Assembly: GCA_020632575.1 (NCBI GenBank)
Contig: JACKFH010000009.1
Location: forward strand, 124,001-188,000
Length of the DNA: 64,000 nucleotides
DNA from: Candidatus Omnitrophota bacterium
GTDB lineage: Bacteria; Hinthialibacterota; Hinthialibacteria; OLB16
Direction: 5' to 3'
Shown: one piece after another, positions 8,959 through 16,499 of the stretch
How positions within the stretch are numbered: position 1 is the stretch's first letter
Layout of the letters: every line of letters starts with the position of its first letter
Made by a program: the position numbers and the translations under genes
Notes under the pieces: model-generated
What the model saw: the letters and a program-made list of their open reading frames with translations, nothing else
The model's database searches: none
Told to the model about the DNA's origin: nothing

Positions 8959-10034
8959 GCAAAATCTGGAGAGTCGCGGGAATCAATTTCGATCACCTTC
9001 ACATGGGCGACAATCTGCGAATGGTCTTCGACCATCCGAGCGCCGAGATTGTGGGGATCTGTCACGAGGACGCCGCCGAGATGGAGATGGCGATCAAGAA
9101 TTTTTCTCTCGGCGAGGACCGAGTGTTTACGGATTACCGGGAGTGCATCGAGAAAACCAATCCGGATTTCGTCATTCTCTGCCCGGCTACGGCGCGACAC
9201 GCCGAATGGACCGAGAAGGTCGCGGAATACAGTCTCGACATCCTGATGGAAAAACCCTTCGCGGCCAGCCTCGAGGAGGCGGACCGGATGACCGCTGCCG
9301 TTCAGAAGACTGGAAAGAAACTCGCCATTAACTGGCCGCTTGCATGGTATCCCTCCCACCGAACGGCCAAGCGGTTTGTCGACGAGGGCCGGATCGGCGA
9401 AGTGATCGAGGTTCATTACTACGATGGGAACCGTGGACCGCTCTATCATGTCGCCGATAAGGTGGAGGTGTCGGAGGATGCGACCGGCGAAAAATCCAAG
9501 AGTTGGTTTTATCAGAAGGACAAGGGGGGCGGATCGCTCCTCGATTACCTGGGTTACGGCACGACTTTGGGGACTTGGTATCATGGGGGCAAGAAGCCGA
9601 CCGAAGTGACCTGCATGACCCACATCCAAACAGGTCTTGAGGTGGACGAACACAGCGTGACCATCGCAAAATACGAGAGAGGCCTCTCCAAGTTCGAGAC
9701 GCGATGGGGGACTTACACCGATCCATGGACCAACCAGCCGCAGCCCAAATGCGGGTTCGTGCTTAAAGGGACCGAGGGAACGATCAGCAGTTACGATTAC
9801 GAGCCGACGATTCGACTTCAGAACAAGGATTTCCCCGAGGGGAAGGATTACTCGGTGGATCACCTGGAACCCCCTTTCCAAAACCCGGTGCAATACTTCA
9901 TCGATTGCCTTGAAAATGGGAAAGAGATCGAGGGGCCGCTCTCCCCGGTTGTCTGTCGGATCGGCCAACAGATTGTCGACACGGCTTACCGGAGCGCGGA
10001 AGAGAAGCGAACCTTACCGTTATTGGGGGAATGA
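8955..10034 (+). CDS. Gfo/Idh/MocA-family oxidoreductase (first of two)
   Basis: A 359-aa protein starting at ATG 8955 in a 4-bp overlap with the dioxygenase stop, with GGAGGGA upstream. The Rossmann half runs to about residue 125 and contains the family Lys in ILMEKPFAAS; the C-terminal half is the alpha/beta substrate-binding domain. The dinucleotide-binding loop is unusual: the segment WRVAGINFDHLHMG stands where family members have GxGxxG, so the phosphate loop is degenerate and cofactor binding may be altered. Such proteins normally oxidise or reduce sugars and cyclitols with NAD(P). The role is inferred from family and operon. Confidence 0.94.
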   Translation: MSKIWRVAGINFDHLHMGDNLRMVFDHPSAEIVGICHEDAAEMEMAIKNFSLGEDRVFTDYRECIEKTNPDFVILCPATARHAEWTEKVAEYSLDILMEKPFAASLEEADRMTAAVQKTGKKLAINWPLAWYPSHRTAKRFVDEGRIGEVIEVHYYDGNRGPLYHVADKVEVSEDATGEKSKSWFYQKDKGGGSLLDYLGYGTTLGTWYHGGKKPTEVTCMTHIQTGLEVDEHSVTIAKYERGLSKFETRWGTYTDPWTNQPQPKCGFVLKGTEGTISSYDYEPTIRLQNKDFPEGKDYSVDHLEPPFQNPVQYFIDCLENGKEIEGPLSPVVCRIGQQIVDTAYRSAEEKRTLPLLGE

Positions 10035-10035
10035 C

Positions 10036-11145
10036 ATGAGCGACGAAAAAGAATACGGCCTCTCGTTGGTCCGGGATAACGAGGAAATCCAGGCGCCGTC
10101 GCTGCCCTACCTGCCCCCGAAACCGAAGGCCTATTCGCCTCCGATCGGTCTGATCGGCTGCGGGGGAATCACCGAGTACCATCTGAGGGCCTACCGCAAG
10201 CAGGGCTACAAGGTGACCGCCCTGTGCGATATCGACCTTCAGCGCGCGGAGAAGCGGCGCGAGGAGTTTTATCCCAAAGCGAAAACCTATGAGGATTACC
10301 GAAAGGTTCTCGACGATCCCAAGATCGAGGTGGTGGACATCGCGACTCATCCCGAGGAACGGGTGGAGATCATCGAAGAGGCGCTAGCCGCAGGGAAGCA
10401 TGTCCTCTCCCAGAAACCCTTTGTGGTCGACCTTCAAGAGGGAAGACGGCTTGTGCAACTCGCCAAGGAGGCGGGTCGATTGCTCGCGGTCAACCAAAAC
10501 GGTCGCTGGGCGCCGCACTTCTCCTATCTGCGTCAGGCGATCCGAGCCGGAATGTTGGGAGAAATTGTGTCAGTCGATTTCTCGCTACAATGGGATCACG
10601 ATTGGGTGGCGGACACGGTGTTCAACGAGGTTCGTCATCTGCTTCTTTACGATTTCGCCATCCATTGGTTCGACATGACCTGCTGTTTCCTTCATGGAAA
10701 AGAGCCACAACGGGTCTTCGCCAGCATTCGGAAAAGTCCGAGCCAGAAATCCAAACAACCCCTGCTCGGTCACGCGTTGATGGATTTCGCGGGCGGTCAG
10801 GCCACCCTCAGTCTGGATGGCAACACCCCCTTGGGCCAACAGGACCAAACCATTGTGGTGGGAACCAAGGGAACCGCGCGCGCTGTCGGCGAAAGCCTCT
10901 CCAAGCAGGATGTCAAGGTTCACACCGAGAAGGGTTGGTTCAGCCCCGATCTGAAAGGCGCCTGGTTCGAAAATGGATTCGAGGGAACCATGGGCGAACT
11001 GCTCCTCGCGATCGAGGAGGGGCGGACCCCGACCCACAACGCCGAGGAGAATCTGGACAGTCTGGCCCTCTGTTTCGCCGCGGTGGCCAGCTCCGTGGAG
11101 GGGTGGGCGAAGACAGTGGGGGAGGTCACCCGACTCGTGGATTAG
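10036..11145 (+). CDS. Gfo/Idh/MocA-family oxidoreductase (second of two)
   Basis: A 369-aa protein from ATG 10036, one base after the previous stop and preceded by GGGGGA. It has a 33-residue N-terminal extension, then a canonical Rossmann loop, PIGLIGCGGITEYHLRAY. The catalytic-Lys motif reads VLSQKPFVVD, with Gln where Glu is usual. DFAIHWFDMTCCF carries the conserved His of the active-site helix, and the C-terminal domain is typical. Together with the preceding genes it forms an operon of one oxygenase and two sugar-type oxidoreductases, which suggests stepwise oxidation of one substrate. The substrate is unknown. Confidence 0.94.
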   Translation: MSDEKEYGLSLVRDNEEIQAPSLPYLPPKPKAYSPPIGLIGCGGITEYHLRAYRKQGYKVTALCDIDLQRAEKRREEFYPKAKTYEDYRKVLDDPKIEVVDIATHPEERVEIIEEALAAGKHVLSQKPFVVDLQEGRRLVQLAKEAGRLLAVNQNGRWAPHFSYLRQAIRAGMLGEIVSVDFSLQWDHDWVADTVFNEVRHLLLYDFAIHWFDMTCCFLHGKEPQRVFASIRKSPSQKSKQPLLGHALMDFAGGQATLSLDGNTPLGQQDQTIVVGTKGTARAVGESLSKQDVKVHTEKGWFSPDLKGAWFENGFEGTMGELLLAIEEGRTPTHNAEENLDSLALCFAAVASSVEGWAKTVGEVTRLVD

Positions 11146-11244
11146 CCGTTTACACACTTTCCTTTTCCGGTCGCTCTCACCCTCTAGCAGCACTGTCAAA
11201 ATTTTGCTTGACAATAATGACACACTTTTTCTGAAATCCTGCTA

Positions 11245-11250
11245 TATAAT
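11245..11250 (+). promoter_or_regulatory. possible -10 element of the TPR-thioredoxin gene
   Basis: A perfect TATAAT lies 16 bp upstream of ATG 11267. A perfect TTGACA is present at 11208-11213, but the 31-bp spacing is far from the usual 16-18, so the pair is not a standard sigma-70 promoter. The best hexamer at correct spacing is poor. Confidence 0.35.
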
Positions 11251-11266
11251 AGAACGAACGGATGCG

Positions 11267-13144
11267 ATGACCTCTCGAACAGCGATCGCCCTGATGGTTT
11301 TCGTTTCATTCTCCCCCTCCGCCGGGGCCGACACCCTCGTTCTGGACAATGGCCGTGAACTCCAGGGGGTGGTGGTCGAGGAAACCAACGATTCCATTGT
11401 CTTCAAGCTCCAAACCGGCAGTCAAATCACTCTTCCCTCCTCGAGCGTTCAAAACCTGGTCCGAAGCGACACCTCCGAACTCTTGATCCTGCAAGGGGAC
11501 GCCCTTTTCGACAAAGAGAAGTTCGAGGAGGCCTACGAGGTTTACCGTAAGGCATTGGAGAAGAACTCCCCCAAGGCAGCCGGTCGCATCGAGGAGATCG
11601 AGGGGATCCTGGAAGCCCGGGTGGAGGGACTCACCGAGGGCTTGAATCTGGATGAGGCCGAGGAGCGAATTCGGAAGGAGTTGGCCAAAGCTTCCGACAC
11701 CAGCCCTTATTGGGGTCTCTACCGCTCGCGACTGAGTCAAATCCTTGTGGAAAAAGGGCGGCGCGCGATGGCGAATTTCGCCCCCAAACCAGCCAGGAAA
11801 TATTTCGCCGAGGCGTGGTCGCTTGATCCCGAGGGCCAGGATTTCGGGGAGGATTATTTTCAAGCCTTGCTCGGTTCCAAATCCTCGAACGACGCGATCG
11901 TTTTGTTCCTCGAGGACTACAATCACCATCGCCCCGGCAACCAAACATTGACCGAGGAACTTGTCGCGAGAATCTGGAAACACAAACCCTGCGAGGCGGC
12001 GGACCACTTGGTCGGGTTGGGCACGCCCAAGGACACCACCAACACCGAGGTTTCACGGATCCTTCCGCAAGTTTTCAGAAGTTGTTTTTACAAGCGCCCC
12101 TTCCCCGAGACAGCCGCTCTTCCGCGAACGGAATACTACGAGATCTACCTGGAACTGGAGCCTCAAGGGGATCGATCGCCCCTTTTCGAGGCGCGGATCG
12201 AGGAGGACCCGAACAACGAGACCCTGTATTCCGATTATGCCAACTACTTGGTCGAGGCGCATCGTTCCGAGGACGCCGCCGGAATCTACCGTCGCCTTCT
12301 GGAGGTTTATCCCAACTCGACCGAGGCTTCGGAATTCCTCAAGGAATGGGGGGCGGAAAAGGAGCGAATGGCTTTCCAGGATGAGGTCGCTCGACTCAAG
12401 GAACTGGAGAAGCCATACCAATTGGCCGCCGGTCTCACCGAACAGGATTTCCCGTTGATCAACGATCCTGTCCGCATCGGCGACTTGATCAAAGTGGCGA
12501 GGGAGATCTCCGTAGTCCTGGAAAACCGCCCGGAGGAGATGGAGGGAGAACCCTCCGCGACCTCGATGGAGGCGCTGAAGACCTATGAAGCAGAACTCAA
12601 TACGGCAACAGCGGTCGAGCAACTAAAGAACCTGCTAAGTCAGACTCGTCATCTCAGCGGGAGCCCCGATGTTGGAGACCGAGCCCCCGATTTTACATTG
12701 AGCGGACTCGACGGAAACTCGATTTCGCTGTCGGACTTTTCAGGGAAAGTTGTGCTGCTCTATTTCTGGGCCACATGGTGCCCCCCCTGCCGCAACGAGG
12801 CGCCTTTCATTGCCGACACTCATGAGGCGCTCAAGGATAAGGGTTTTCGAATCATCGGGGTTAGTTTGGACACGAGCCGGTCGGACTTGGCTGATTACCT
12901 GATGGCCAACCCAAAGATCAACTGGCCCCAGGCGTTCGATGGTCAGGGATGGGAGACCCCCGTAGCCCGAGTCTATGGGGTTCGAGCCACACCCTCCAGT
13001 TTCTTGATCGACAAACAGGGGACTATCCGCTACATCAACCCTCGTGGGCCCGACCTCTTCAATGGTATCCTCCAACTCCTTAGTGAGGGCGAGGAGGGAT
13101 CGCAAGTTGAGGTTTATGTCGATGGCGCGCCCCTCCGCCCGTGA
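11267..13144 (+). CDS. secreted TPR protein with C-terminal TlpA-like thioredoxin domain
   Basis: A 625-aa fusion. A signal peptide (ALMVFVSFSPSAGA) occupies residues 1-21. Residues 22-65 contain TLVLDNGRELQGVV, an SH3-like beta motif common at the N-terminus of exported TPR proteins. Residues 70-450 are helical and TPR-like (FEEAYEVYRKALEKN, EDAAGIYRRLLEVYP). From residue 470 a TlpA/AhpC-TSA domain begins (GDRAPDFTLSGLDG), with the redox motif WCPPC at C505 and C508 and the cis-Pro segment GVRATPSSF. The domain order suggests an envelope thiol-disulfide oxidoreductase held by a TPR scaffold. An upstream extension in the same frame (from 10973) overlaps the oxidoreductase gene and is rejected. 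Confidence 0.92.
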   Translation: MTSRTAIALMVFVSFSPSAGADTLVLDNGRELQGVVVEETNDSIVFKLQTGSQITLPSSSVQNLVRSDTSELLILQGDALFDKEKFEEAYEVYRKALEKNSPKAAGRIEEIEGILEARVEGLTEGLNLDEAEERIRKELAKASDTSPYWGLYRSRLSQILVEKGRRAMANFAPKPARKYFAEAWSLDPEGQDFGEDYFQALLGSKSSNDAIVLFLEDYNHHRPGNQTLTEELVARIWKHKPCEAADHLVGLGTPKDTTNTEVSRILPQVFRSCFYKRPFPETAALPRTEYYEIYLELEPQGDRSPLFEARIEEDPNNETLYSDYANYLVEAHRSEDAAGIYRRLLEVYPNSTEASEFLKEWGAEKERMAFQDEVARLKELEKPYQLAAGLTEQDFPLINDPVRIGDLIKVAREISVVLENRPEEMEGEPSATSMEALKTYEAELNTATAVEQLKNLLSQTRHLSGSPDVGDRAPDFTLSGLDGNSISLSDFSGKVVLLYFWATWCPPCRNEAPFIADTHEALKDKGFRIIGVSLDTSRSDLADYLMANPKINWPQAFDGQGWETPVARVYGVRATPSSFLIDKQGTIRYINPRGPDLFNGILQLLSEGEEGSQVEVYVDGAPLRP

Positions 13145-13305
13145 TTTTTTTTCTGTTTCTAACCTACTGATATTAATTAGATTAGAGTGCCTAGGCGCTA
13201 TTCCTCCTCATTGGATACCATTTTCAGCTTGAAATATATCGTTTAAGATACCCATCACAGGCTGGGAGAATACAATTCTGGGGATGAATCCAAGGGGGAG
13301 AAACT

Positions 13306-13881
13306 TTGATTCATTCGAGCGCGCTGATTCCGCGCACAGTTGCTCTGTGCGTGACGAGTCTTCTAGTTCTGTTCCTGCTTAAGGGCTGCGCCTCAGCGCC
13401 CAAGCAACGGTCCGTGATGATGGAAGCGACCGCCTACTGCGATTGCGGCCAATGCTGCGGGTGGGAACGAGGCTCCTGGAAATGCTTGAAACTCGATCTC
13501 TGGAACAAGTATGTCTCCAATGGACAGAACGCGGGCAAGAAGTACACCGGCAAAACCGCCAGCGGCGTGAGACCCGTGGAATACGATCAAGGTCTGCTCT
13601 CCGTTGATACGATCAAACGTCCCTGGAAGGCTCCTCAGCGAGCGATTAACCCAACCAAATGGACTCAACGCGAAGGGACCATCGCCGCCGACACCGACTA
13701 CTACCCCTTCGGCACCCGGATGTATATTCCCGGTTATGGCTGGGGCGTGGTTCGAGACCGAGGGGGGGCGATCAAGGGGCCCAACCGGATCGATCTCTTT
13801 TACAACTCGCACGGCGACGCCCTGGAGTGGGGTCGTCAGAATGTCGAAGTGGTCGTGGTTCCCCCCGAACGGGGTTCGTAG
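13306..13881 (+). CDS. 3D-domain protein (RlpA/MltA-type double-psi beta-barrel), putative lipoprotein
   Basis: A 191-aa protein with an N-terminal hydrophobic segment ending in FLLKGCAS; Cys28 could be a lipobox cysteine, though Lys at -2 is unusual. The C-terminal 65 residues form the 3D domain, named for three aspartates: D129 in AADTDYYPFGTRMYI, D151 in VVRDRGGAI and D163 in NRIDLF. This barrel occurs in MltA lytic transglycosylases and in Bacillus YocH/YuiC-type murein enzymes. A Cys-rich stretch, YCDCGQCCGWERG (residues 44-56), is common in bacterial members. Predicted role: cleavage or remodelling of peptidoglycan. The start is TTG 13306 with GGGGGAG about 6 nt upstream. Confidence 0.9.
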   Translation: MIHSSALIPRTVALCVTSLLVLFLLKGCASAPKQRSVMMEATAYCDCGQCCGWERGSWKCLKLDLWNKYVSNGQNAGKKYTGKTASGVRPVEYDQGLLSVDTIKRPWKAPQRAINPTKWTQREGTIAADTDYYPFGTRMYIPGYGWGVVRDRGGAIKGPNRIDLFYNSHGDALEWGRQNVEVVVVPPERGS

Positions 13882-13900
13882 GGTTCGCCTGAAAACCTTT

Positions 13901-13992
13901 CCGCCGTGGGAGCGGCTTCCAGCCGCGATTGCCTGGGAAAGAGGATTGGGTTTTACCCTTTCCATCGCGGCTGGAAGCCGCTCCCACGGCGG
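13901..13992. repeat. inverted pair of REP-like repeats
   Basis: A 29-bp sequence beginning CCGCCGTGGGAGCGG (13901-13929) returns exactly inverted at 13964-13992, leaving a 34-bp loop. The core GGAGCGGCTTCCAGCC is itself a known type of dispersed extragenic palindrome. It lies between two convergent genes and could serve as a bidirectional terminator. Confidence 0.85.
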
Positions 13993-14061
13993 GGAAAGAT
14001 TTTAATGGATTGTGAGCCGCTTTGATTCTTCAGCTCGTGTGGGGCGACTTGTCATTCTCGA

Positions 14062-15726
14062 TCACCAAGGCCCAGTTCCTTGTTTGTCTGCCCGCAAGGG
14101 ATGCAGCAATTTCTCGCTAAGATTTTCCAGGTAACCCAGTTTCTCCTTGCCGCTCTCCCCGTTCCCAATCGGGAAGAGGCAATAGGCGCTCTTCTCCCCA
14201 TAGTAGGTGTCGGCGTTCAGGACATGGGGAATATCCGGATTCTTATCCCCCCAGGGATAAACCAGCGACCGGCTCCAATAACGGAACTCCCACCCGTAGT
14301 CGGCAAAGACCGTGATCGGCGAGGCCACGACCGGAGGCGCGGCCCCCCGTGAGCCCGAGTAAAGGTCGAGACGAATCCCCGCCATGCCGAATCCCGCTTG
14401 ATCGTCGGCGAGACAGACATAGGGAGCATCGGGTTCGACAATGCCCAACATGCCGCGGCTCAGACCAGGCTCGAGTTCCGCTGGTTTGTATCGGATCTCG
14501 CCATTTCTCCTTTTCCAGCCGACCGAATCGATCTCGGTTTCGGGGTGAACCACAACCTCCTCGTTTCTGAGAGCGTTCGCCACAATGTCATCCTGGATAT
14601 CCATGGTGGACTCGACCAGCACATAAGGGGTTTCCCTGAAAAAGTGGTAAACCACCTCGGTTTCGATCTCCGGCGTCCAGGGAAGCGGACCCCATCGTCG
14701 ATGCACGACGCAGACCGGTCCCGCGGTGGTGCTCACATTCGGGGGCGGGTTCCAATCGGAGACATGGCTCCAGTTCCGTCCCCTCGGCCAGACATCCGGG
14801 TTGTAATGAAGGGGATAGGTTTCGTTGTACAAACCCTTCTTGTCCCCCTTGGCGAACTTCTTCGTATAGAACCCATTGATTTGACCGCTCTTGGGATGCA
14901 GAGAGATCTTGTAGAAATCGTTCTCGATCCACTTCATCCCGTCCTTCTCGCTCAAAGTCAAATCGGTCGGGTACGATGAGGCTTTGGCCTCGGGGTTGCC
15001 GTAGAAGAAGCCGTAGAAGCCTTTCCCCCCCGCTTCGACATCGGCGAGGAAGGCAACCTGGCAGGTCGAATAGACCTTCTCCTTCTCCGGTTCATCCGCC
15101 TTCTCGTTCACATACAAAACCTGACTGGGGATCTCTTGGACATCTCCCGTATCTGGGTTGATTTTGGCGATGCGAAGTTCCTTCTCCCACGAACCGATCT
15201 TGTCCGCCTCCTCGGAGATGAATTGGAGCTGGGGACTTTTGGGTTGATCGATTCCAAAATCCTCGGCGAGGACAAGAACGCGATGATAGGCCCAACCGGG
15301 AAAGGGCCACCCACCCTGGTCGGGAGCGGTTCCCTCAAAGTCCAGCGTGTGCGGTCTCGAACTCGCTCCATCGAACAGATTTAACTGGAAATGATGTTGC
15401 TTTCCATTTTCCCACGGACACCGAACGCAGAGTTCAACTGCTTTGTCGGCGGGAATGTTCTCGTTGATCGATCCACCCTCGCGCCGCATGAACTCCCTTT
15501 GCCACATCTTGCCCTCGATAAATGGGACAAAAACCTCGTTGGAGTCTTCGAAGGTCGAATCCAGAATCGTGTAGGTGGCGTCGCTCGGAGAGAGGGCGAC
15601 CTTGGCATGATAAAACCGCACGGTGTCGTTCGGCCAATGGAAGGAAACCGACTCGACTTTCGGCATGGCAACCGCGTGAACCGAGAGCGTGAGAAGGGTC
15701 AGGCAAAAATATCGCAAGGAATTCAT
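14062..15726 (-). CDS. secreted beta-sandwich protein of unknown function
   Basis: A 554-aa exported protein with a signal peptide ending near HAVA (residue 20). No family is recognised with certainty. The central segment WIENDFYKISLHPKSGQING resembles the start of beta-sandwich domains that follow the catalytic part in GH38-type mannosidases and in rhamnogalacturonan-lyase-like proteins. The rest is rich in beta-type sequence and aromatic residues (for example YGWEFRYWSRSLVYPWG). A carbohydrate-binding or carbohydrate-processing role is inferred only from these features and from the glycan-related neighbourhood. A double-hairpin element lies 86 bp upstream of its start, as for the FG-GAP gene at 5117. 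Confidence 0.8.
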   Translation of the reverse strand: MNSLRYFCLTLLTLSVHAVAMPKVESVSFHWPNDTVRFYHAKVALSPSDATYTILDSTFEDSNEVFVPFIEGKMWQREFMRREGGSINENIPADKAVELCVRCPWENGKQHHFQLNLFDGASSRPHTLDFEGTAPDQGGWPFPGWAYHRVLVLAEDFGIDQPKSPQLQFISEEADKIGSWEKELRIAKINPDTGDVQEIPSQVLYVNEKADEPEKEKVYSTCQVAFLADVEAGGKGFYGFFYGNPEAKASSYPTDLTLSEKDGMKWIENDFYKISLHPKSGQINGFYTKKFAKGDKKGLYNETYPLHYNPDVWPRGRNWSHVSDWNPPPNVSTTAGPVCVVHRRWGPLPWTPEIETEVVYHFFRETPYVLVESTMDIQDDIVANALRNEEVVVHPETEIDSVGWKRRNGEIRYKPAELEPGLSRGMLGIVEPDAPYVCLADDQAGFGMAGIRLDLYSGSRGAAPPVVASPITVFADYGWEFRYWSRSLVYPWGDKNPDIPHVLNADTYYGEKSAYCLFPIGNGESGKEKLGYLENLSEKLLHPLRADKQGTGPW

Positions 15727-15811
15727 GGGATTGGAGTCCTTTCAAGGTCTGCTGGAAAGACATGATGGGAGGGATCGCCCAAAATTTCCATCCCCGCCCC
15801 AATCCGAGGGG

Positions 15812-15864
15812 AACCTGTTTCAACAGGTTTTGCTTTGTGTAGCCCCGTCTCTTTAGAGCGGGGC
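15812..15864. repeat. double-hairpin repeat, copy 2
   Basis: Hairpin 1 is 15812-15829, with arms AACCTGTT and AACAGGTT around TC. The linker has GCTTTGTGTAGC. Hairpin 2 is 15842-15864, with arms GCCCCG and CGGGGC extended by a CTC/GAG step with one bulged T. Same order and orientation as the copy at 7910-7960, and nearly the same distance from the start of the minus-strand gene (86 against 88 bp). Confidence 0.75.
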
Positions 15865-15911
15865 GGTACCAGATTAAGGTGTTCGATGGCGGAACAATGC
15901 TACTTGTCACC

Positions 15912-16499
15912 CTAGTTTTTGCCCCTGGGTTTTGGTGGGAACGAGCGGTCAACTTTCCCCTCCCTCAGTTCACGAAGGGCATACAAGTTGTGTTGCTCAT
16001 AACCGCCACCTAGGGTCGCGGGGTTTTCGCGATAGATGTCCTCAATCCTATCGATGATCGTCTGCAACTCTTCTTGATCGGGATAAAGTGAGCGTTCCGG
16101 ACCGGGCTTTGAAACGAAATTGTTCAGACGAATTGAGCCCCAGTGAGAATGAACGAACAATATTTCCACGGGATTACCGATCATCCAGGCGTTAACCATC
16201 CCATGGTCCCATTCAAAATACCTCGCATCATCGAATATTAATTTCTCGTCCAAGGTAAGATTCACGAAAGGTTCTTCCGCCAAGATGTCCTTTATCCCTG
16301 TTTTTCCAGGCACAAAGACAATCTTTCGGAAAGAATCATTTGCATCCCTAACTCGCTGGTCAAACTTCTTTTCCATATGAGTGAAATAGGCCCCAAGTGT
16401 CAAAATCCCAGCGACGGCAAATACTAAACACCCTCCACACCACAAAAACGGATCTCTTCTCTCTTTCTTTCCTTCCATCCGATTCTCCGCCATGCTCAC
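15912..16499 (-). CDS. single-pass membrane protein of unknown function
   Basis: A 195-aa protein with a basic N-terminus (GKKERRDPFLW) and one membrane helix at about residues 20-40 (CLVFAVAGILTLGAYF). The remaining 150 residues would be periplasmic and show no known domain. Its start overlaps the stop of the upstream GT-C-like gene by 3 bases as GTGA (GTG at 16497-16499); an ATG two codons further in (16491-16493) is an alternative. The overlap implies coupled translation, so it probably acts with that membrane enzyme. Confidence 0.8.
   Translation of the reverse strand: MSMAENRMEGKKERRDPFLWCGGCLVFAVAGILTLGAYFTHMEKKFDQRVRDANDSFRKIVFVPGKTGIKDILAEEPFVNLTLDEKLIFDDARYFEWDHGMVNAWMIGNPVEILFVHSHWGSIRLNNFVSKPGPERSLYPDQEELQTIIDRIEDIYRENPATLGGGYEQHNLYALRELREGKVDRSFPPKPRGKN

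Noticed and set aside
8862..9968. 368-codon minus-strand frame opposite the first oxidoreductase
   Set aside because: The plus-strand protein has the EKPF motif and coupled start; the minus-strand frame has none.
11208..11250. TTGACA and TATAAT as one promoter
   Set aside because: The spacing is 31 bp, far from the 16-18 bp needed; only the -10 was kept, with low confidence.
10973..11266. Upstream extension of the TPR-thioredoxin gene
   Set aside because: It overlaps the second oxidoreductase in another frame; the signal peptide starts at ATG 11267.
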